Source: Aspidapion aeneum
Lineage: Eukaryota > Arthropoda > Insecta > Coleoptera > Brentidae
Reading direction: 5' to 3'
Assembly: GCA_963576565.1 (NCBI GenBank)
Contig: CAUYVT010000053.1
Coordinates: 62,001 to 126,000, forward strand
DNA: 64,000 bases
In this document: positions 22,650 through 34,440 of the stretch, piece by piece
Layout: every line of letters starts with the position of its first letter
How positions within the stretch are numbered: the first letter of the stretch is position 1
Made by a program: the position numbers and the translations under genes
Notes under the pieces: model-generated
Seen by the model: the letters and a program-made list of their open reading frames with translations, nothing else
Told to the model about the DNA's origin: nothing
Databases searched by the model: none

Positions 22650-24310
22650 AAACTCAAAACATTTATTGCCGACAAAATCAAAACAATGTTTGACAAAGCA
22701 ACGTCAAAAATGTGTACAAAATAGTTGGAACAATATGTTATTTCATTTTTAAATTAGTAACTAAAACACTTAAATAAATACATATAAACATTTTTGGTAA
22801 AGATAGTTTTTTGTAGCGTTTTTAAATTTTATTTCATCCTCAATTGATTTGATCTCTGTTGGTAAACTGTTGTAGGCTTTTATAGCTTTATAAAATGGTC
22901 CCTTTTCAAAAAATGTTGATTTATGCATAGGAATAGCGAGCTCAGCTCTGGGTCTGGTATCAACAGTCATATTGCTGCCCTATCTGTCACTATTTGTTGG
23001 AAAAAGGGCTTTGTGTTTTTTAACAAAAATAACAAGTTGTAGGAAATATATAGATGGCACTGTCAGTATTCTTAGTCTGATGAAGTGCTGAGCACATGAA
23101 GTGCCTGGTTTAAGTTTTAGTAAACACCTTATGATTCTTTTTTGCGTTCGGAAAACATCCATTGCAAAAGAGGAGGACCCCCAAAAAATAATACCATATA
23201 TATATATACTCGCATAATAGTATGTTTTAAGACTGTCAAATGAAACCAGATCTCTAAGGCGTCTTATAACAGCACAAGAGCTATTAAGTTTGTTTTTTAA
23301 TTTATTTATTTGTTGTTCCCAACGGAGACATGAATCTATTGTGATTCCTAAAAAATCTGTAAATTCTAAAACTGGTATAGACTTTCCATTGAACTGAACA
23401 TATAAAGATTCAACAGTTTTGATTTGTTTGCGAAAAGTTAGTAAGCCAGTTTTCCCCATGTTAAGCCTAAGAGAATTTTCTGTACACCAGTTTGACATTT
23501 CGTTGGAAGCTTGAGAGCATTTTTTAGAAAGTTCTTGACTATTACGTCCAGATGCAGTCACTGTTTTATCATCAGCAAACTGGGCTACTTTGCCAACTGT
23601 TATTTTTTCTTGAACCTCATCAACATACAACAGGAAGATAAGTGGCCCCAGGATCGATCCCTGAGCCACCCCTGCTGCATGTCACACCAGTTCGAAAAAT
23701 ACTGTCTGTGTTCTTGTGTTAGTGAAACAATTTGCTTTCTTTCTGTGATAAAAGAAAGTAACAGTTTTAAAGGCATCCCTCTAATGCCAACACGTGGCAG
23801 TTTTTCCAAAAGTAAGTTGTGATTTATTATTCTGTATTGTTGTTATGACATTGTAAATTGCTTCCTCTGTGGACTTTTTTGGTCTAAAACCATATTGGCC
23901 TTCATATAGTAAATTGTTTCTTTCTATGAAATTAATTAATCGATTGTATATAGACCTTTCAAAGACTTTTGACACTGATGGCAGCAGAGATACTGGCCTG
24001 TAATTACCAAGAACCTGTCTATCTCCTTTTTTAAAAATTGGTAAAACTTTAGCTCTTTTTAGTTGCACAGGAAATTCACCCTTGACAAAACAACAATTAA
24101 TGTGTGTGAGGGGCTCACATATGTATTCATCAACCTGTTTTAAAATATATGTTGGAACTTCATCCAAACCTGATGAAAATTTATTTGGAAGTTTTTTAAT
24201 AATTGACAAAATTTCAGTACTGTCTACAGGTGTCAGAAAGAATGAGTTAGGGATTTTACTTTCATATTTAATTTCTCTATTGTTAGGTATTAGATCTAGG
24301 GAAAACTGGG
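22650..24310 (-). pseudogene. 5'-truncated CR1/jockey-superfamily LINE
   Basis: Read on the minus strand, it begins inside the RT domain (about 24310) with SSGLDEVPTYILKQ, then YRPVSLLPSVSKVFE and QYGFRPKKSTEEAI (23781-24209). After an internal break come AQGSILGPLIF and QFADDKT (FADD catalytic motif; 22980-23669), and finally the C-terminal block FYKAIKAYNSLPTEIKS (22770-22970). Motif A with the first catalytic Asp is absent: the sequence jumps from TIQNNKSQ directly to a segment downstream of it, which looks like a deletion at about 23820. The 3' end carries AATAAA followed by TTTGAG units (22640-22670, reversed). The copy is dead. Confidence 0.85.
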
Positions 24311-24349
24311 TTCGGTTCGGTTCGGTTCAAGGTATAGACTAATGTACAT

Positions 24350-25360
24350 GGTTTCCCAAAGAATGGCCGACTTTCGACTTCGAGAAAAATTTTTTACAAC
24401 AAAATCGGGCCTTACGAATCCACCTCAAATATTTAGGTTTCTCTTTCTGTTATGCGCACAGCACACCTTTGTTATGTAGGCTGTGCTGAGGCAGTCATCA
24501 CCTTCGTACCAGAAAAACTAAGACAAATCCATGTAGTTTGCGAGGGGACCATTTTAGCAAGATTGGATTTTTTGTATAAGAGGTGAATGTCACCCCTTGA
24601 ATGAATAAGAAACAGAGTCAAGTTATACCTACCTTAGTTTAGAAATTATTTAGATTCCCTTTACAGACCTTTTCCTTGAAATGTTTTTAGAATATTTGAT
24701 TTCAAATTTCCGACCATGGTAACTTTGAAAGCAAATATCTCGCAACCTAATAAATCGATTTAATTGAAACGAGAAGTTGAATACTTTTAAAACAACAACT
24801 CATGTTGACATACTTTTCATATTTAAATTCTCAGGGTCATATCCATTATTCATCCAACAAAATATTTGAAAGGGAAAGTGCAAAATGTGCACTTATAGTC
24901 CCAGGCCTCACATTTTAAAATTATAAAAAGATAAAAAAAAAACGTTTTTTTGTTAATTTATTTTAATACTAAATCTAAATTTTATCTAAATAAATAACAA
25001 TATATCAAAAACTTAATTGAAATAAACAAAAAACATATTTTAGAAAAAACACTGACAATACAAGACACTCTGATTTTTGTAACACTAGAAAAAACTATTT
25101 AAAAAGGTAGAAACTCAGAGTCTTTTTGTAAAAAACAAGACTTTAAATTACTATGTAAATTATTTTTAAAAAATCAAAAATATGCAAGAAAATAATTTTT
25201 TGTTTAGGCTTTCTAGTTTTATCGGTTGTATAAATGTGTTAAGAAAAAAATGTACAAAGAAATAGTAAATAAATGAAATAACATGTAAATGTACATTATA
25301 AACACATGACTATTTTTTTAAATATCTTAAAATTAAAGCTAGTATATTTTTTATTTTCTT
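24350..25360. other. AT-rich unassigned stretch
   Basis: No gene or clear repeat. A short GGTTCGGTTCGG run precedes it at 24309-24331. Confidence 0.4.
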
Positions 25361-25365
25361 TATAT

Positions 25366-26290
25366 ACGTGGGTCACTCTGAAAGTTTTCGGATACAGAAA
25401 ATCTACAAGGTTTTCTCAAAACATTTTATTATCCCTCGACCTCAATACATTTGCGCATTCTGTAAAATCACTTTTTAAATTCTTGTGACCAACGTTCTTG
25501 TGAGAGGTTGCTAATTTCCTTTTCAAATGCAGCTACTGCCTGGCGACCTCGTAGCTTTTCTTTGATCTTAGGGAGAATAAGGTGGGTGAGACAACAGTTT
25601 GACCCCCTGTTCAGCAAAAAACCTACTGTTCTAGAGGCGCTGTGGGTAGGTGCATGCTCATGGTACCATTCAATACCCCAGACCAAACGTTGGACGTTTT
25701 TTGCATAGTTCTGGGAAGACTACTGGACCACATTAGATACACCATTCAGAACTAACCGTCTTTTGATTTTCCAAAGCTACCGTCATATGTCTCCACTTTT
25801 TCAAAAAAAATGATGCGACCATTTTCCTTCCAGCACTCCAGGATCGACGAGTTTTTCTTGAAGACACCTTCAAAGCACCAAAGTGATGATTGACTTTTTA
25901 GTTTCGGGATCATAATGATATAACCATATTTCCTCACCCATTACAATTTTGAAAATGTTTTTACTTTACCCATTTTCGAATACTTAATCCAATCAACTCT
26001 TGTTGCTGTTTGCTCATTGGTCGTCAAATGTGGCACCCATCTGGAATATCGCTTACTTAGGCGAAGGCGTTCATGTAAAATTGTTTTACCTGCTGCCGAT
26101 CAATACCAAGAGAAGCTATAATCTTAATATAGATCACTCTTCGATCTTGTTTTACAATCTTTTGAATAGCTTCTACTGTTTCCGGAGTCTCAGCAGTGGG
26201 CGGTCGACTTGGGTGAGGCTGAGATGAATTCGCGTCCATGGTAAATTACCGACTGAATGAATAAAGCGCTGCCACCGCGTGTGAACACAC
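25366..26290 (-). pseudogene. mariner-like transposase relic
   Basis: On the minus strand, pieces in different frames read, in order: N-terminal PSRPPTAETPETVEAI and VKQDRR (26057-26239); RWVPHLT with downstream YHYDPETKK (about 25900-26050); HEHAPTHS (25650), equivalent to the family's HxxNAPxH segment with the second catalytic Asp lost or altered; then KIKEKLRGRQAVAAF and a C-terminal ERW..EF block (25468-25600). Several stops and frameshifts are present, and the segment before KIKEKLRG is shortened. A GTGGGTCACTCTGAAAGTT end at about 25368 resembles a mariner terminal repeat. No matching repeat was found beyond 26290. Confidence 0.8.
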
Positions 26291-26299
26291 CTTTATCTT

Positions 26300-28900
26300 G
26301 AAAGAACATAGCAGAGAAATTAAATTGGTATGGATTAGAAATATCTACAGAGTTCTAGCGTAAACCTCGTACATACTAATAAAAAAATAAGTTTTAGTAA
26401 TCGAAAAGTTTTGTAATAATAAAAATAAAGGCACAGTCGTTCGCAAACAGAGTAACAGCACGCCGAGTACCGGCTATCAAAATCTCACTTTTCGAAGTCC
26501 TGGCCAGTAACAGCAGCAACAATAATGGCAACAACGACGATGCCCATGGATAAGCGTTCCCTTTATAAAGATTAAATGAAAATCCAAATCGGCCCGCCAA
26601 CTTCACCGTCACTCACTAAGTTCAAGTGGCCTTCATATTATCCTACTGTTGAGTAACGTGATATCCGATTTTTAAAAAAGTGGCTGCTTAAATGGCTAAA
26701 GTCTACACAAGAATGAACTGCTTCTGTTGTTGTTGAAGAGTCGCAGGGGTAGAATAAAGGTTATAGGGCTAGGAAGGATTGAAACAAAGAGGTAAAGGAA
26801 AGACCTACAAAAGTAGCTGTTGGCGTAGTCGTTTATGTCTGTGTCTGATCCGAGGATCGTAGTCAGAAGCTTGTCGTATCAGTCGATTCGTATGGTTTGG
26901 TTTACTTCTACCTTTTGATATTCGAATAAGCATTTTCTTCAATAAATGTCGAAAGTGCCATGAAATGACATTTTTGACAAGAGATGCGCTGTTTATTCGG
27001 TTAATTCGAACTTGAAATTTCTTTAAATTCTTACAAATATCTTTCATATTGATGCTAATATCAACACTTTAGTACAAGTTTGCAATGTATTGTAAGATTA
27101 CTATAAAAATAGGGGGACCATTTGGTCGCACCTTTTTATTTATTTAGTCGCACCTTGTTTATTTATTTTATATTTTATGATATATTTATGAGTTTTGACG
27201 ATTTACAATCTCTCTTTCATGTAATATCTCTTACTTTATAGTCCATATACCTAACTCTAGAATAAAAATTTTACTCACATATGCTTATAAATATTTACTC
27301 TAACAATATTCTCGCTTACTGCTTCTCATGATCGTATGCTTTTATATGCTTGTTTTATTTTGTTTGGACAAATAATGAAACTCCGTTTTTTACATTAGAA
27401 TATTGGTTTTAATATTTGCTCAAGTTTTTGTATTCTCTTCGTCTTCCAACTATTAGGCTAGATTTATAATCAATTTTGTACCTGTTTATTAGAAGCTTCA
27501 CATATAGGTTTCTTTACGATCATCTACATTGTCAATTTGACGTTTACCTACGATAACCTGAAAATTAGCAAGTGTAAATGCATACACACAGAAACGTCAA
27601 TTTTGAACAAAATTAAGCTTCAAAATTAAACTTACTTATTGGAATAAAGCTATGCAATGATAGTTTTAGGCCGTACTATGACAGTTTTGCATTGAAATAT
27701 GGCAGCTAATCTTTCAACATAAAAATTTTGTTTAATATACGAATCAAAATAAATACTGTCGACTTTATATATAAATTAACGACTTAGTTTTAAATTCGCT
27801 TTTGGTATGTCAATTTTCAAAGATTAACTGTGAGCCTGCAATGTAAATATTTCAAAATACTGCCTGAAACTATTATTGCCTGAGTTTACTCCAATAAGTC
27901 ACTAAATTGATTGTAAATGTAGCCTTAATGTATTTGTTTTGAAATTAAGGCAATCTAAATTTAAAAATTGTATGTTTGATAATAATTGTAATGTTTATTC
28001 AATCAAAATTAAACTTAAGCTCAAGTTGATTACAATGAATCATAAATTACAAATGAACGGTAAAGTCAAAAAGTTTTGATGAAGTACATTTACAAATGTA
28101 ACCAATTAGATATTAAAAAGTTATTTGTGAAATTTAAAGAATAATAACATTTCTCCATGAGATAAGCTGTAACTCCTTCTTAAAAAATTGTTAGTGATTT
28201 TATATTATTTGGAAGCAAATTGAATGCTTTAGTTGATTTCCCGGATCCCTTCCTTGGATGACATACAGGTAGGCACGCGTCTTACACAGGGTTGATTTTA
28301 AGTAGTCTTGCAGGCTAAAGAATCTATATATTAACTGTGATCAAACCGAGTAATAAAAGTGGCATTCAAGTTATACAATAGCCATCGGACATGTAAATCC
28401 GTTATATATACCGTTCTGTCAAAGAATTATCAAATTGGTTATTTGCAGGAAATTTGGAAGGTATTCATGCAGTTATGTGTCAAATTAGGACACAGAGACT
28501 GCCTGTGCTTTAAGAATCCTGTTTAACTTACTTAGAGTAAGAAGGTTATTAAAAGTTGTAGCCAGGTTAGGAAAATAAAAGTGGTACATTTTAGCTAAAT
28601 TGCCTAAATATTAATTTCCCAACCATTCCAAGAACCGGTTTTCCCGACTGTTAAAGGCTAGTCGTAGTGGTCGGTGGGGACGATGAGCTCCCTTATTTCT
28701 TAGAGTGGAGAGCAAAATTCAGTCAAAAAGGGGGAAATGTTAAGTGCAAAATGCAAAAGGCCGAAGTTTGGCAATCTCAAAGTTGTGTGTCAAAAATAAT
28801 GCGTGAAAAACTGTTTTGCCAAAAGAAATTAATTAACTTTTTTTGTAAAATTTAAAATAATTTTTTAAAAATAATTAAATTACTTATAGGCATAAAAGTT
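26300..28900. other. AT-rich stretch without recognised genes
   Basis: Minus-strand frames of 72 (26394-26612) and 80 (26805-27047) residues are unassigned. A two-copy 22-bp repeat of TCGCACCTTTTTATTTATTT lies at about 27124-27168. A fragment at about 28684-28712 (CTTATTTCTTAGAGTGG) also occurs in the Gypsy-2 LTRs, but is too short to call. Confidence 0.4.
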
Positions 28901-28916
28901 TCCTGGTTTTTACCAA

Positions 28917-29418
28917 TGGCTAGAGAAGATATTGTTTTCGACGAAACATTTTTTTTCAGATAACGCCCAAAATATGTTATTTGGGTGTATATTGGTCTAT
29001 CCTAGTAATAATGTCGTGATGTCTGTCTGTATGTGTGTGTATTTTTTTTCTGTCCGTAACACGATAGCTCCTAAACCGCTGAACCGATTTTCATAAAATT
29101 TTCAGGTAAAATAGTGCTTGACACTCTAACGAGCTGACTGGATTTTGGGCAAAATGCATTAATGCTTAAACGACAGTTTTTTGACAGTTATAAATTTTTA
29201 TAAATGCTAACTTTTTAACATAGCATCGCATCAATATTTTCAGGGTATAGTAGACTACATTTTGCTTTATAATTTTTCTAATAACCAAAAACCTAGAAAG
29301 AGCTTTAGTTTCTGAGATATTTACAAAAAACTGTTTTCGATGCTGATATATTATCATGGCTTTACGTAAACTGTGCTAATAGGCTAGCTAGGAAGGTATC
29401 AGATCCATCATGGATCCA
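28917..29418 (+). repeat. family B dispersed repeat, copy 3
   Basis: Contains GAGATAACGCC-like, ATGTCTGTCTG, CGTAACACGATAGCTCC and GAGCTGACTGG blocks, and ends GGCTAGCTAGGAAGG followed by TATCAGATCC. The extreme 5' end is altered. Confidence 0.85.
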
Positions 29419-29560
29419 TTTATTTTAAACCTCAAAGTTTGTATTCGTATGTTTTGTAATGTTTGTTTGGTTTAAACCAATTGCGAAATAAAAGTAAATA
29501 TTTCCCTTAAAAACTTTTTTTGTGATTTTAATGCTAATACAATTTTAAATACACCCTATT

Positions 29561-29716
29561 TTTATACGCGCTATTTTGATACGCGATATTTTAATACGCC
29601 GTATTTTGATATACGCTCGTTCGAACACACGCTCTTTTGATACGTGCTATTTTAAACATGCGCTATTTTGAACACGCGCTGATTTGATACGCGCTATTTT
29701 AATACGCGCTATTTCG
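29561..29716. repeat. minisatellite, about 18-bp TACGCGCTATTTTGA units
   Basis: About nine degenerate copies of ATACGCGCTATTTTGAT, some with ACACGCGC or CGCCGTATT variants. There are no spacers and the strand symmetry is not CRISPR-like. Confidence 0.8.
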
Positions 29717-29955
29717 TTACAGAGGCGAAGAAACAACAACACGTTTAAAGACGTGATTCAATCAATTGTTTTCTTTAAATCTTAAGGATGGTTTTTTTTT
29801 AGTATGTTAATGTATAGAGTGTCTGTCTTTATTAATTTTTTACTTATTTTATGCTGTAAATATTCATCTGAAAATTGTTAAGAAAAACCTTTAACTTATT
29901 ATTCACTATACCCTGTTTTTTTTTTAAATAATTTAATTAGTTTTAGAAATAATAT

Positions 29956-30370
29956 TGTTACAAATTTGAGTTATTTAAATTTTATAATTGGAATTTATTT
30001 AGGTTTAGTGTAGTATTAGGTTGATTTATCTTAAAGTTGTATTCTTAGTCTAGGTTTTAGTTGCGTTATCTGTGACTTGCGGTCGCATTAATACGAGAAC
30101 TTTCCGGACGTCGAAGGCTGCCGGAAAGTTCGAGAGAGATGGACGACTCTATATATAGGGCCGGGGTCGCGCACCAGGCAGTCAGTCACATATAACGTAC
30201 TGTAGTGGTCGTGAGATATTAACACGAAGTTAATAGACCGATTATAGTAGTGAATTATCAGCAAGTTATTAGTAAGTTTAAGTGCGTGTTTTTGTAGATA
30301 ATTGTCGAAATAAATTGACATATCATTTTTGACGTTTGCGAGTTTTAATTGTTGTGGAGAACCCGTAACA
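29956..30370 (+). repeat. Gypsy-1 5' LTR
   Basis: 415 bp, starting TGTTAC and ending GTAACA (short inverted ends). It carries a TATATATA box, an initiator-like TCAGTC 32 bp downstream, and AATAAA near 30310 as the likely polyadenylation signal. Confidence 0.9.
30150..30187 (+). promoter_or_regulatory. Gypsy-1 core promoter
   Basis: TATATATA at 30150-30157 and the arthropod initiator TCAGTC at 30182-30187 have the normal 30-bp spacing. The same arrangement is kept in the 3' LTR. Confidence 0.65.
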
Positions 30371-30372
30371 AT

Positions 30373-30390
30373 TGGTGTCAGAAGTGAGAT
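30373..30390 (+). promoter_or_regulatory. Gypsy-1 primer binding site
   Basis: TGGTGTCAGAAGTGAGAT begins two bases after the LTR. TGGTGTCAGAAG complements the 3' end I would expect of an insect tRNA-Leu (acceptor strand beginning GTCAGGA). The tRNA identity is from memory. Confidence 0.7.
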
Positions 30391-30544
30391 TAAAAGAAAT
30401 AAATAGTGCAAAGACTATCCTTACATAGTACCACCGGCTAGGACAATTGAAAAGAAGAACAGTAAGTGATTTGGCCAGAATATTCAGAATTGAATAGTGC
30501 AAAGACTACCCTTACATAGTACCACCGGCTAGGACAATTGGACA

Positions 30545-31235
30545 GAAGAACAGTAAGTGATTTTTCCAGAATATTCAAAGAAGTTCGATATTGTTTTATT
30601 CAAAAACCAAAAGAGATATTTGAGAACCGACTTCGACATTAACATACAGTCCAAAAATGGATAATTAGAGAGATTTTCTAGAATATTCTATCACTTTCTA
30701 CGACGTCCTATTCGAAAACCAGAAGAAATATCCAAACAGCGACTTCGACATTAGCTTAGTAATTGTAAAAGTAAGAACTAAAAAGAATTTCTAGAAGATT
30801 CCATAACATTCTACGACGTTCTATTCAAAAACTAGAAGAGATATACAAATACCGACTTCGACATTAGTTTAGTTATTTCAAAAGTAAGAATTAGCAAGAT
30901 TTTCTAGAATATTCTATAACATTCTACGACGTTCTATTCGAAAACCAGAGGAGATAAATAAAAACCGACTTCGATAGTAGCTTAGTTATTTTAAAAGTAA
31001 GAATTAGAAATTATTTGTAGAATATTCCATAATATTCTACGACGGTCTATTCGAGAACCAAAAGAGATAATCAAAAAGCGACTTCTACATTTGTCTAGTA
31101 GCAGAAAGAGTAACATTTACCAGTATATTCCAGAACATTCCATTCGGTTCTATTTAAGAATTGGAAGAGATATTAAAAAACCAACTTCGACATTCGCTTT
31201 ATAGTCCAAAAATAAACGTTTTAAGTGATTTATCA
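30545..31235 (+). repeat. Gypsy-1 leader tandem array, about six units of 105-115 bp
   Basis: Each unit contains CTAGAATATTC, then CTACGACGTTCTATTCGAAAA, then CCGACTTCGACATT. A separate 46-bp block (TAGTGCAAAGACTA...) is duplicated at about 30403 and 30494. The array lies between the primer site and gag and is non-coding. Its position is like that of the insulator array in Drosophila gypsy, but I see no Su(Hw)-type TGCATA sites. Confidence 0.8.
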
Positions 31236-31270
31236 CGAAGTTGATGCTTACTAGATAAGGATCGGCAAAG

Positions 31271-32462
31271 ATGGAAGATCTAACTAAAATGATGCAGGCT
31301 CTAGCAGCTCAAATGGCTCAAAACAAGAACGATATAAGACAGACCATTGAACAAAACCAGAACGACATGAAGCAGACCATGGAACAAAACCAGAACGACA
31401 TGCAGGAAAACTCAATCAAATAAAGAGCAACTCCGAACAGCTGAGAGAAGAGTTTAAGACTGCAACCGAAGATCTTAACGAAGAAATAACTTAAAGAATG
31501 CATAGTGTGGAACAAAAGGTACAAAATAAATTGCAGAATGTAGAAGAAAAGGTACAAAATGTTGAAGAAAAGGTACAGAATGTTAGGGAAGAAGTTTTTC
31601 AGACCATGGAAGAAATATTCCAGGACGTGTCAAAACAGCTTATACAGCTCCAAAAAGAACACATCAAAATAAAAGCTCAGGGATGTGTTGTGAATTCCAA
31701 CCAAAACATTAAGCCTCCAAATTTCGAAGAAACGTCTTCCTGGTCCACCTACAAACAACAATTTGAAGCTGCCGCCGCTGAAAATGGTTGGGACGAGGAC
31801 GAAAAGCTAGAGCTTTGTTAGTAGCTCTACGAGAACCTGCTCTTGGACTTTTACGGTCTATTACAGCGGAACAAAAACCGAGTTACAATGCTTTAGTGGC
31901 AGCTTTAGAAAGAAGATATGGAGATGAACATTTACGAAATTTGTATTGGTCAGAATTAAATATTCGTCAACAAAGAGCAGGAGAGTCATTACAAGAGTAT
32001 GAAACGGATATCAGGAGGCTGATGTACTTGGCTTACCCAGAAATGCCAGAAAATTACAGAGATCCCTTCACGGTAGATCGCTTTATTAACGGCTTGCGAG
32101 ACACGGACTTAGCAAAGTTACTTCGTCGAGAACGCTTCCATAACAGTAGTGAAGTGTTGCTTCGAGCCCTTGAAATTGAATCATCAAATAATATGTCCAG
32201 GCCAAAAGTGAGAGCTGTGTCAATTCAGGAGAGAGAAGAAATGAGCACTGGGGATGAGGTCAACTTAAAAACGCTAAACCAACTGTTTCAATCACTGATA
32301 GAGAAGATTGATTCTTTAAAAGAAAGCAGACGATCCCCTCCAAATGTAAAGTGTTTCAGATGCGGACGTACAGGGCATATTCAACGCGATTGTCGTGTCC
32401 AAATGAGGTCTCGCTCACCATCTAGTGGGACAAAGTACCGAAGAAGAGATCAGGAAAACTAA
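31271..32462 (+). pseudogene. Gypsy-1 gag, broken
   Basis: It starts at ATG 31271 after the leader. The first 50 codons contain a repeated EQNQNDMKQTM block and end at TAA 31421; the frame continues shifted from about 31405, hits TAA 31492, and resumes at 31498. Heptad repeats (NVEEKVQNVEEKV) predict a coiled coil. After a second shift near 31803, the capsid-type region follows (LVALREPALGLL ... FTVDRFINGLRD). A CCHC zinc knuckle, CFRCGRTGHIQRDC, and a basic tail end the protein at 32462. Role: the structural particle protein that binds the element RNA. Breaks: two stops and at least two indels. Confidence 0.9.
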
Positions 32463-32485
32463 AACTAGTCAACGCAGAGGGGCGG

Positions 32486-32920
32486 GTGTTGGCTAATGGG
32501 AATTTAGCCCCCAAAATTTACTCTATCAAGAGCTTAAAACATACTGCTGACAGTCTTAACATCGACGGACTTATTAATGGAAGAAAAGTTAATATAACAG
32601 TAGACACTGGTGCTGCCATATCATTGCTTAAGTTTAAAATTGCAACGAGATATAAAATTCGACCAACAGAAAAGAAAATAACACTTAAGACTGTGACTAG
32701 AGAATCTGCCCACGTGTTGGGGCAGACAGACATAGACCTGCAGCTGGGAAGAATGAAGATTCGCCACACGGTATTGGTTGCCGAAATAGAAGACGAATTT
32801 ATTTTGGAAATGGACTTGATAAGTAAACATGGATTTGCTTTTGATAATAAACTTAATACCCTAAGATTTGGGAATGAAGAGTTCATTTTGTCAAATAGTC
32901 ACTTCAATAAAAACCAATAA
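32486..32920 (+). pseudogene. Gypsy-1 protease region
   Basis: Frame of about 144 codons containing ITVDTGAAISLL, the aspartic protease active-site motif, followed by the expected LGQTDIDLQLG and VLVAEIEDEFILEMDL segments that complete a retropepsin. It would mature the Gag-Pol polyprotein. It ends at TAA 32918. The following segment is in another frame, so the polyprotein is interrupted here. Confidence 0.85.
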
Positions 32921-32922
32921 AG

Positions 32923-33240
32923 GTGGTGGCAGTATGCACATTAAGACTGGTCGGTAACAGTGAGACCATAATTTTTGGGAGGCTAGAAAGTAAAACATCA
33001 AGCTGCGTCGGACTCATAAGCCAACAGAATGCACCCAACACCTACCTCGTTGCAAAGTCACTAGTTAAAACCGATAAAGACATCCCGATTAGAGTCGCCA
33101 ATATTTTCCCAAATAGTGTCAAAATTAATAAGGGTGAGGTGTTAGCATTATTTGAACCAGTACAGAAAGTAACAAGATGTGAGGAGCCAACTTCTGAGGA
33201 TAAAAGCAAGTTACCAATGGAGGTACTTCAGCAATTTTAG
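32923..33240 (+). pseudogene. Gypsy-1 protease-RT linker
   Basis: About 105 codons with GLISQQNAPNTYLVAKSLV and IPIRVANIFPNSVKINKG, the usual region between protease and RT of gypsy elements. It begins in a new frame relative to the protease and ends with TAG at 33238. Confidence 0.75.
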
Positions 33241-34069
33241 TGAACTTGGCAACATCTCACTCCAGAAGAATTTAGTAAAGCGAGAAAGTTTATAGAAGAG
33301 CAAAGTAGTATCTTCGAAACTAAGAGTAGTTCGGGACGCACAAACCTTATTCAACATTCCACCAACACTGGCGATGCCAACTGATAAGACAGCCCCCAAG
33401 AAGACTACCAATGGCCAAACAAGAAGAAGTTCACAATCTCAATAATAAAATGCTCAGTGACGGGGTTATTGAAGAGTCATCAAGTCCTTGGTCATCTCCT
33501 GTGGTGTTGGTCACTAAAAAGGATGAAAGTACTAGATTTTGCGTCGACTACAGAAAACTTAACGATGTGACCAAGAAAGATAGTTACCCACTGCCAAGAA
33601 TAGACGACACATTAACAATATTGGCAGGATCATGTTGGTTTTCTAGTCCTGACCTAAAAAGTGAATTTTGGCAAGTAGGAATCTTTGAAAAGGATAAGGA
33701 GAAGACTGCATTCTCTACTGGAAGTGGACTTTATTAGTTTAATGTGATACCATTTGGCCTATGCAATGCTCCGGCTACATTTGAAAGACTAATGGAAGTC
33801 GTTCTACGAGGCCTTACTTGGAAAACCTGCCTAGTCTATTTGGATGATGTCATAGTAATGGGGAAATCATTTCAAGATCATCTAGACAATTTACGAGAAG
33901 TATTTTCAAGAATCGGGAACGCAAATCTTAAATTAAACTAAAAGAAATGTTTTCTATTACAAGAAAAAGTTGAGTTCCTGGGTCACGTCGTTTCCCGAGA
34001 AGGCATCCATACCGACGAAAAGAAGTTGCAATCAATAAAAGAATGGCCTCAACCTCGTGACAAACATGA
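33241..34069 (+). pseudogene. Gypsy-1 reverse transcriptase, interrupted
   Basis: The RT fingers and palm are recognisable: DGVIEESSSPWSSPVVLV, FCVDYRKLNDVT, SYPLPRIDDTL, then IPFGLCNAPATFERLM and the catalytic LVYLDDVIV (YLDD). The motif A region reads SSPDLKSEFW. A TAG at 33735 and a TAA at 33939 interrupt an otherwise single frame. After FLGHVVSREGIHTD the frame runs to PRDKHE and stops; the conserved FLGLC.YYRRF connection is missing, so about 100 bp appears deleted at about 34068. Confidence 0.88.
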
Positions 34070-34440
34070 ATGAATGAAGCATTTAAAAGACTAAAAGCAG
34101 CATTATGTTCTAGTCCGATTCTCGCATATCCTATTCCGAAAGGTAAATTTATATTAGATACTGATGCGCGCAACGATGGTATAGGAGCAGTACTCTCCCA
34201 AGTACAAGATGGAGAAGAACGGGTCATCGAATTTTTCAGCAAAAAGCTATCCAAACCAGAGAGAAATTATTGTATTACCAGAAAGGAGCTCCTAGCCATC
34301 ATTAAATCCGTAGATCACTTTCACAAATATCTCTATGGACAAGAGTTTCTGATTAGAACGGATCATGCTGCGTTACAGTGGCTCATGAAAATAGAAAAGC
34401 TACAACAATACCATTATTAAATTAAGCACCGAGCGGGAAG
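34070..34440 (+). pseudogene. Gypsy-1 RNase H
   Basis: It resumes after the deletion with AFKRLKAALCSSPILAYP. The RNase H acidic residues are visible in LDTDARNDGIGAVL, TRKELLAI and LIRTDHAALQWL. The frame stops at TAA 34418 and continues in the same frame as HRAGRVHNNADALSR, the standard RNase H end. Role: removes the RNA strand during cDNA synthesis. Confidence 0.85.

Noticed and set aside
26394..26612. Minus-strand signal-peptide-like frame with a nearby TATA motif (a short MGIVVVAIIVAAVTGQ start)
   Set aside because: The TATA-like site is only about 18 nt upstream of the ATG, so transcription would start inside or after it. No continuing exon was found.
28684..28712. Solo fragment of the Gypsy-2 LTR
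   Set aside because: The match (CTTATTTCTTAGAGTGG and a few neighbours) is too short to exclude chance.
29561..29716. Possible CRISPR or regulatory array of 18-bp units
   Set aside because: The units are head-to-tail and degenerate with no spacers, so a minisatellite explains it.
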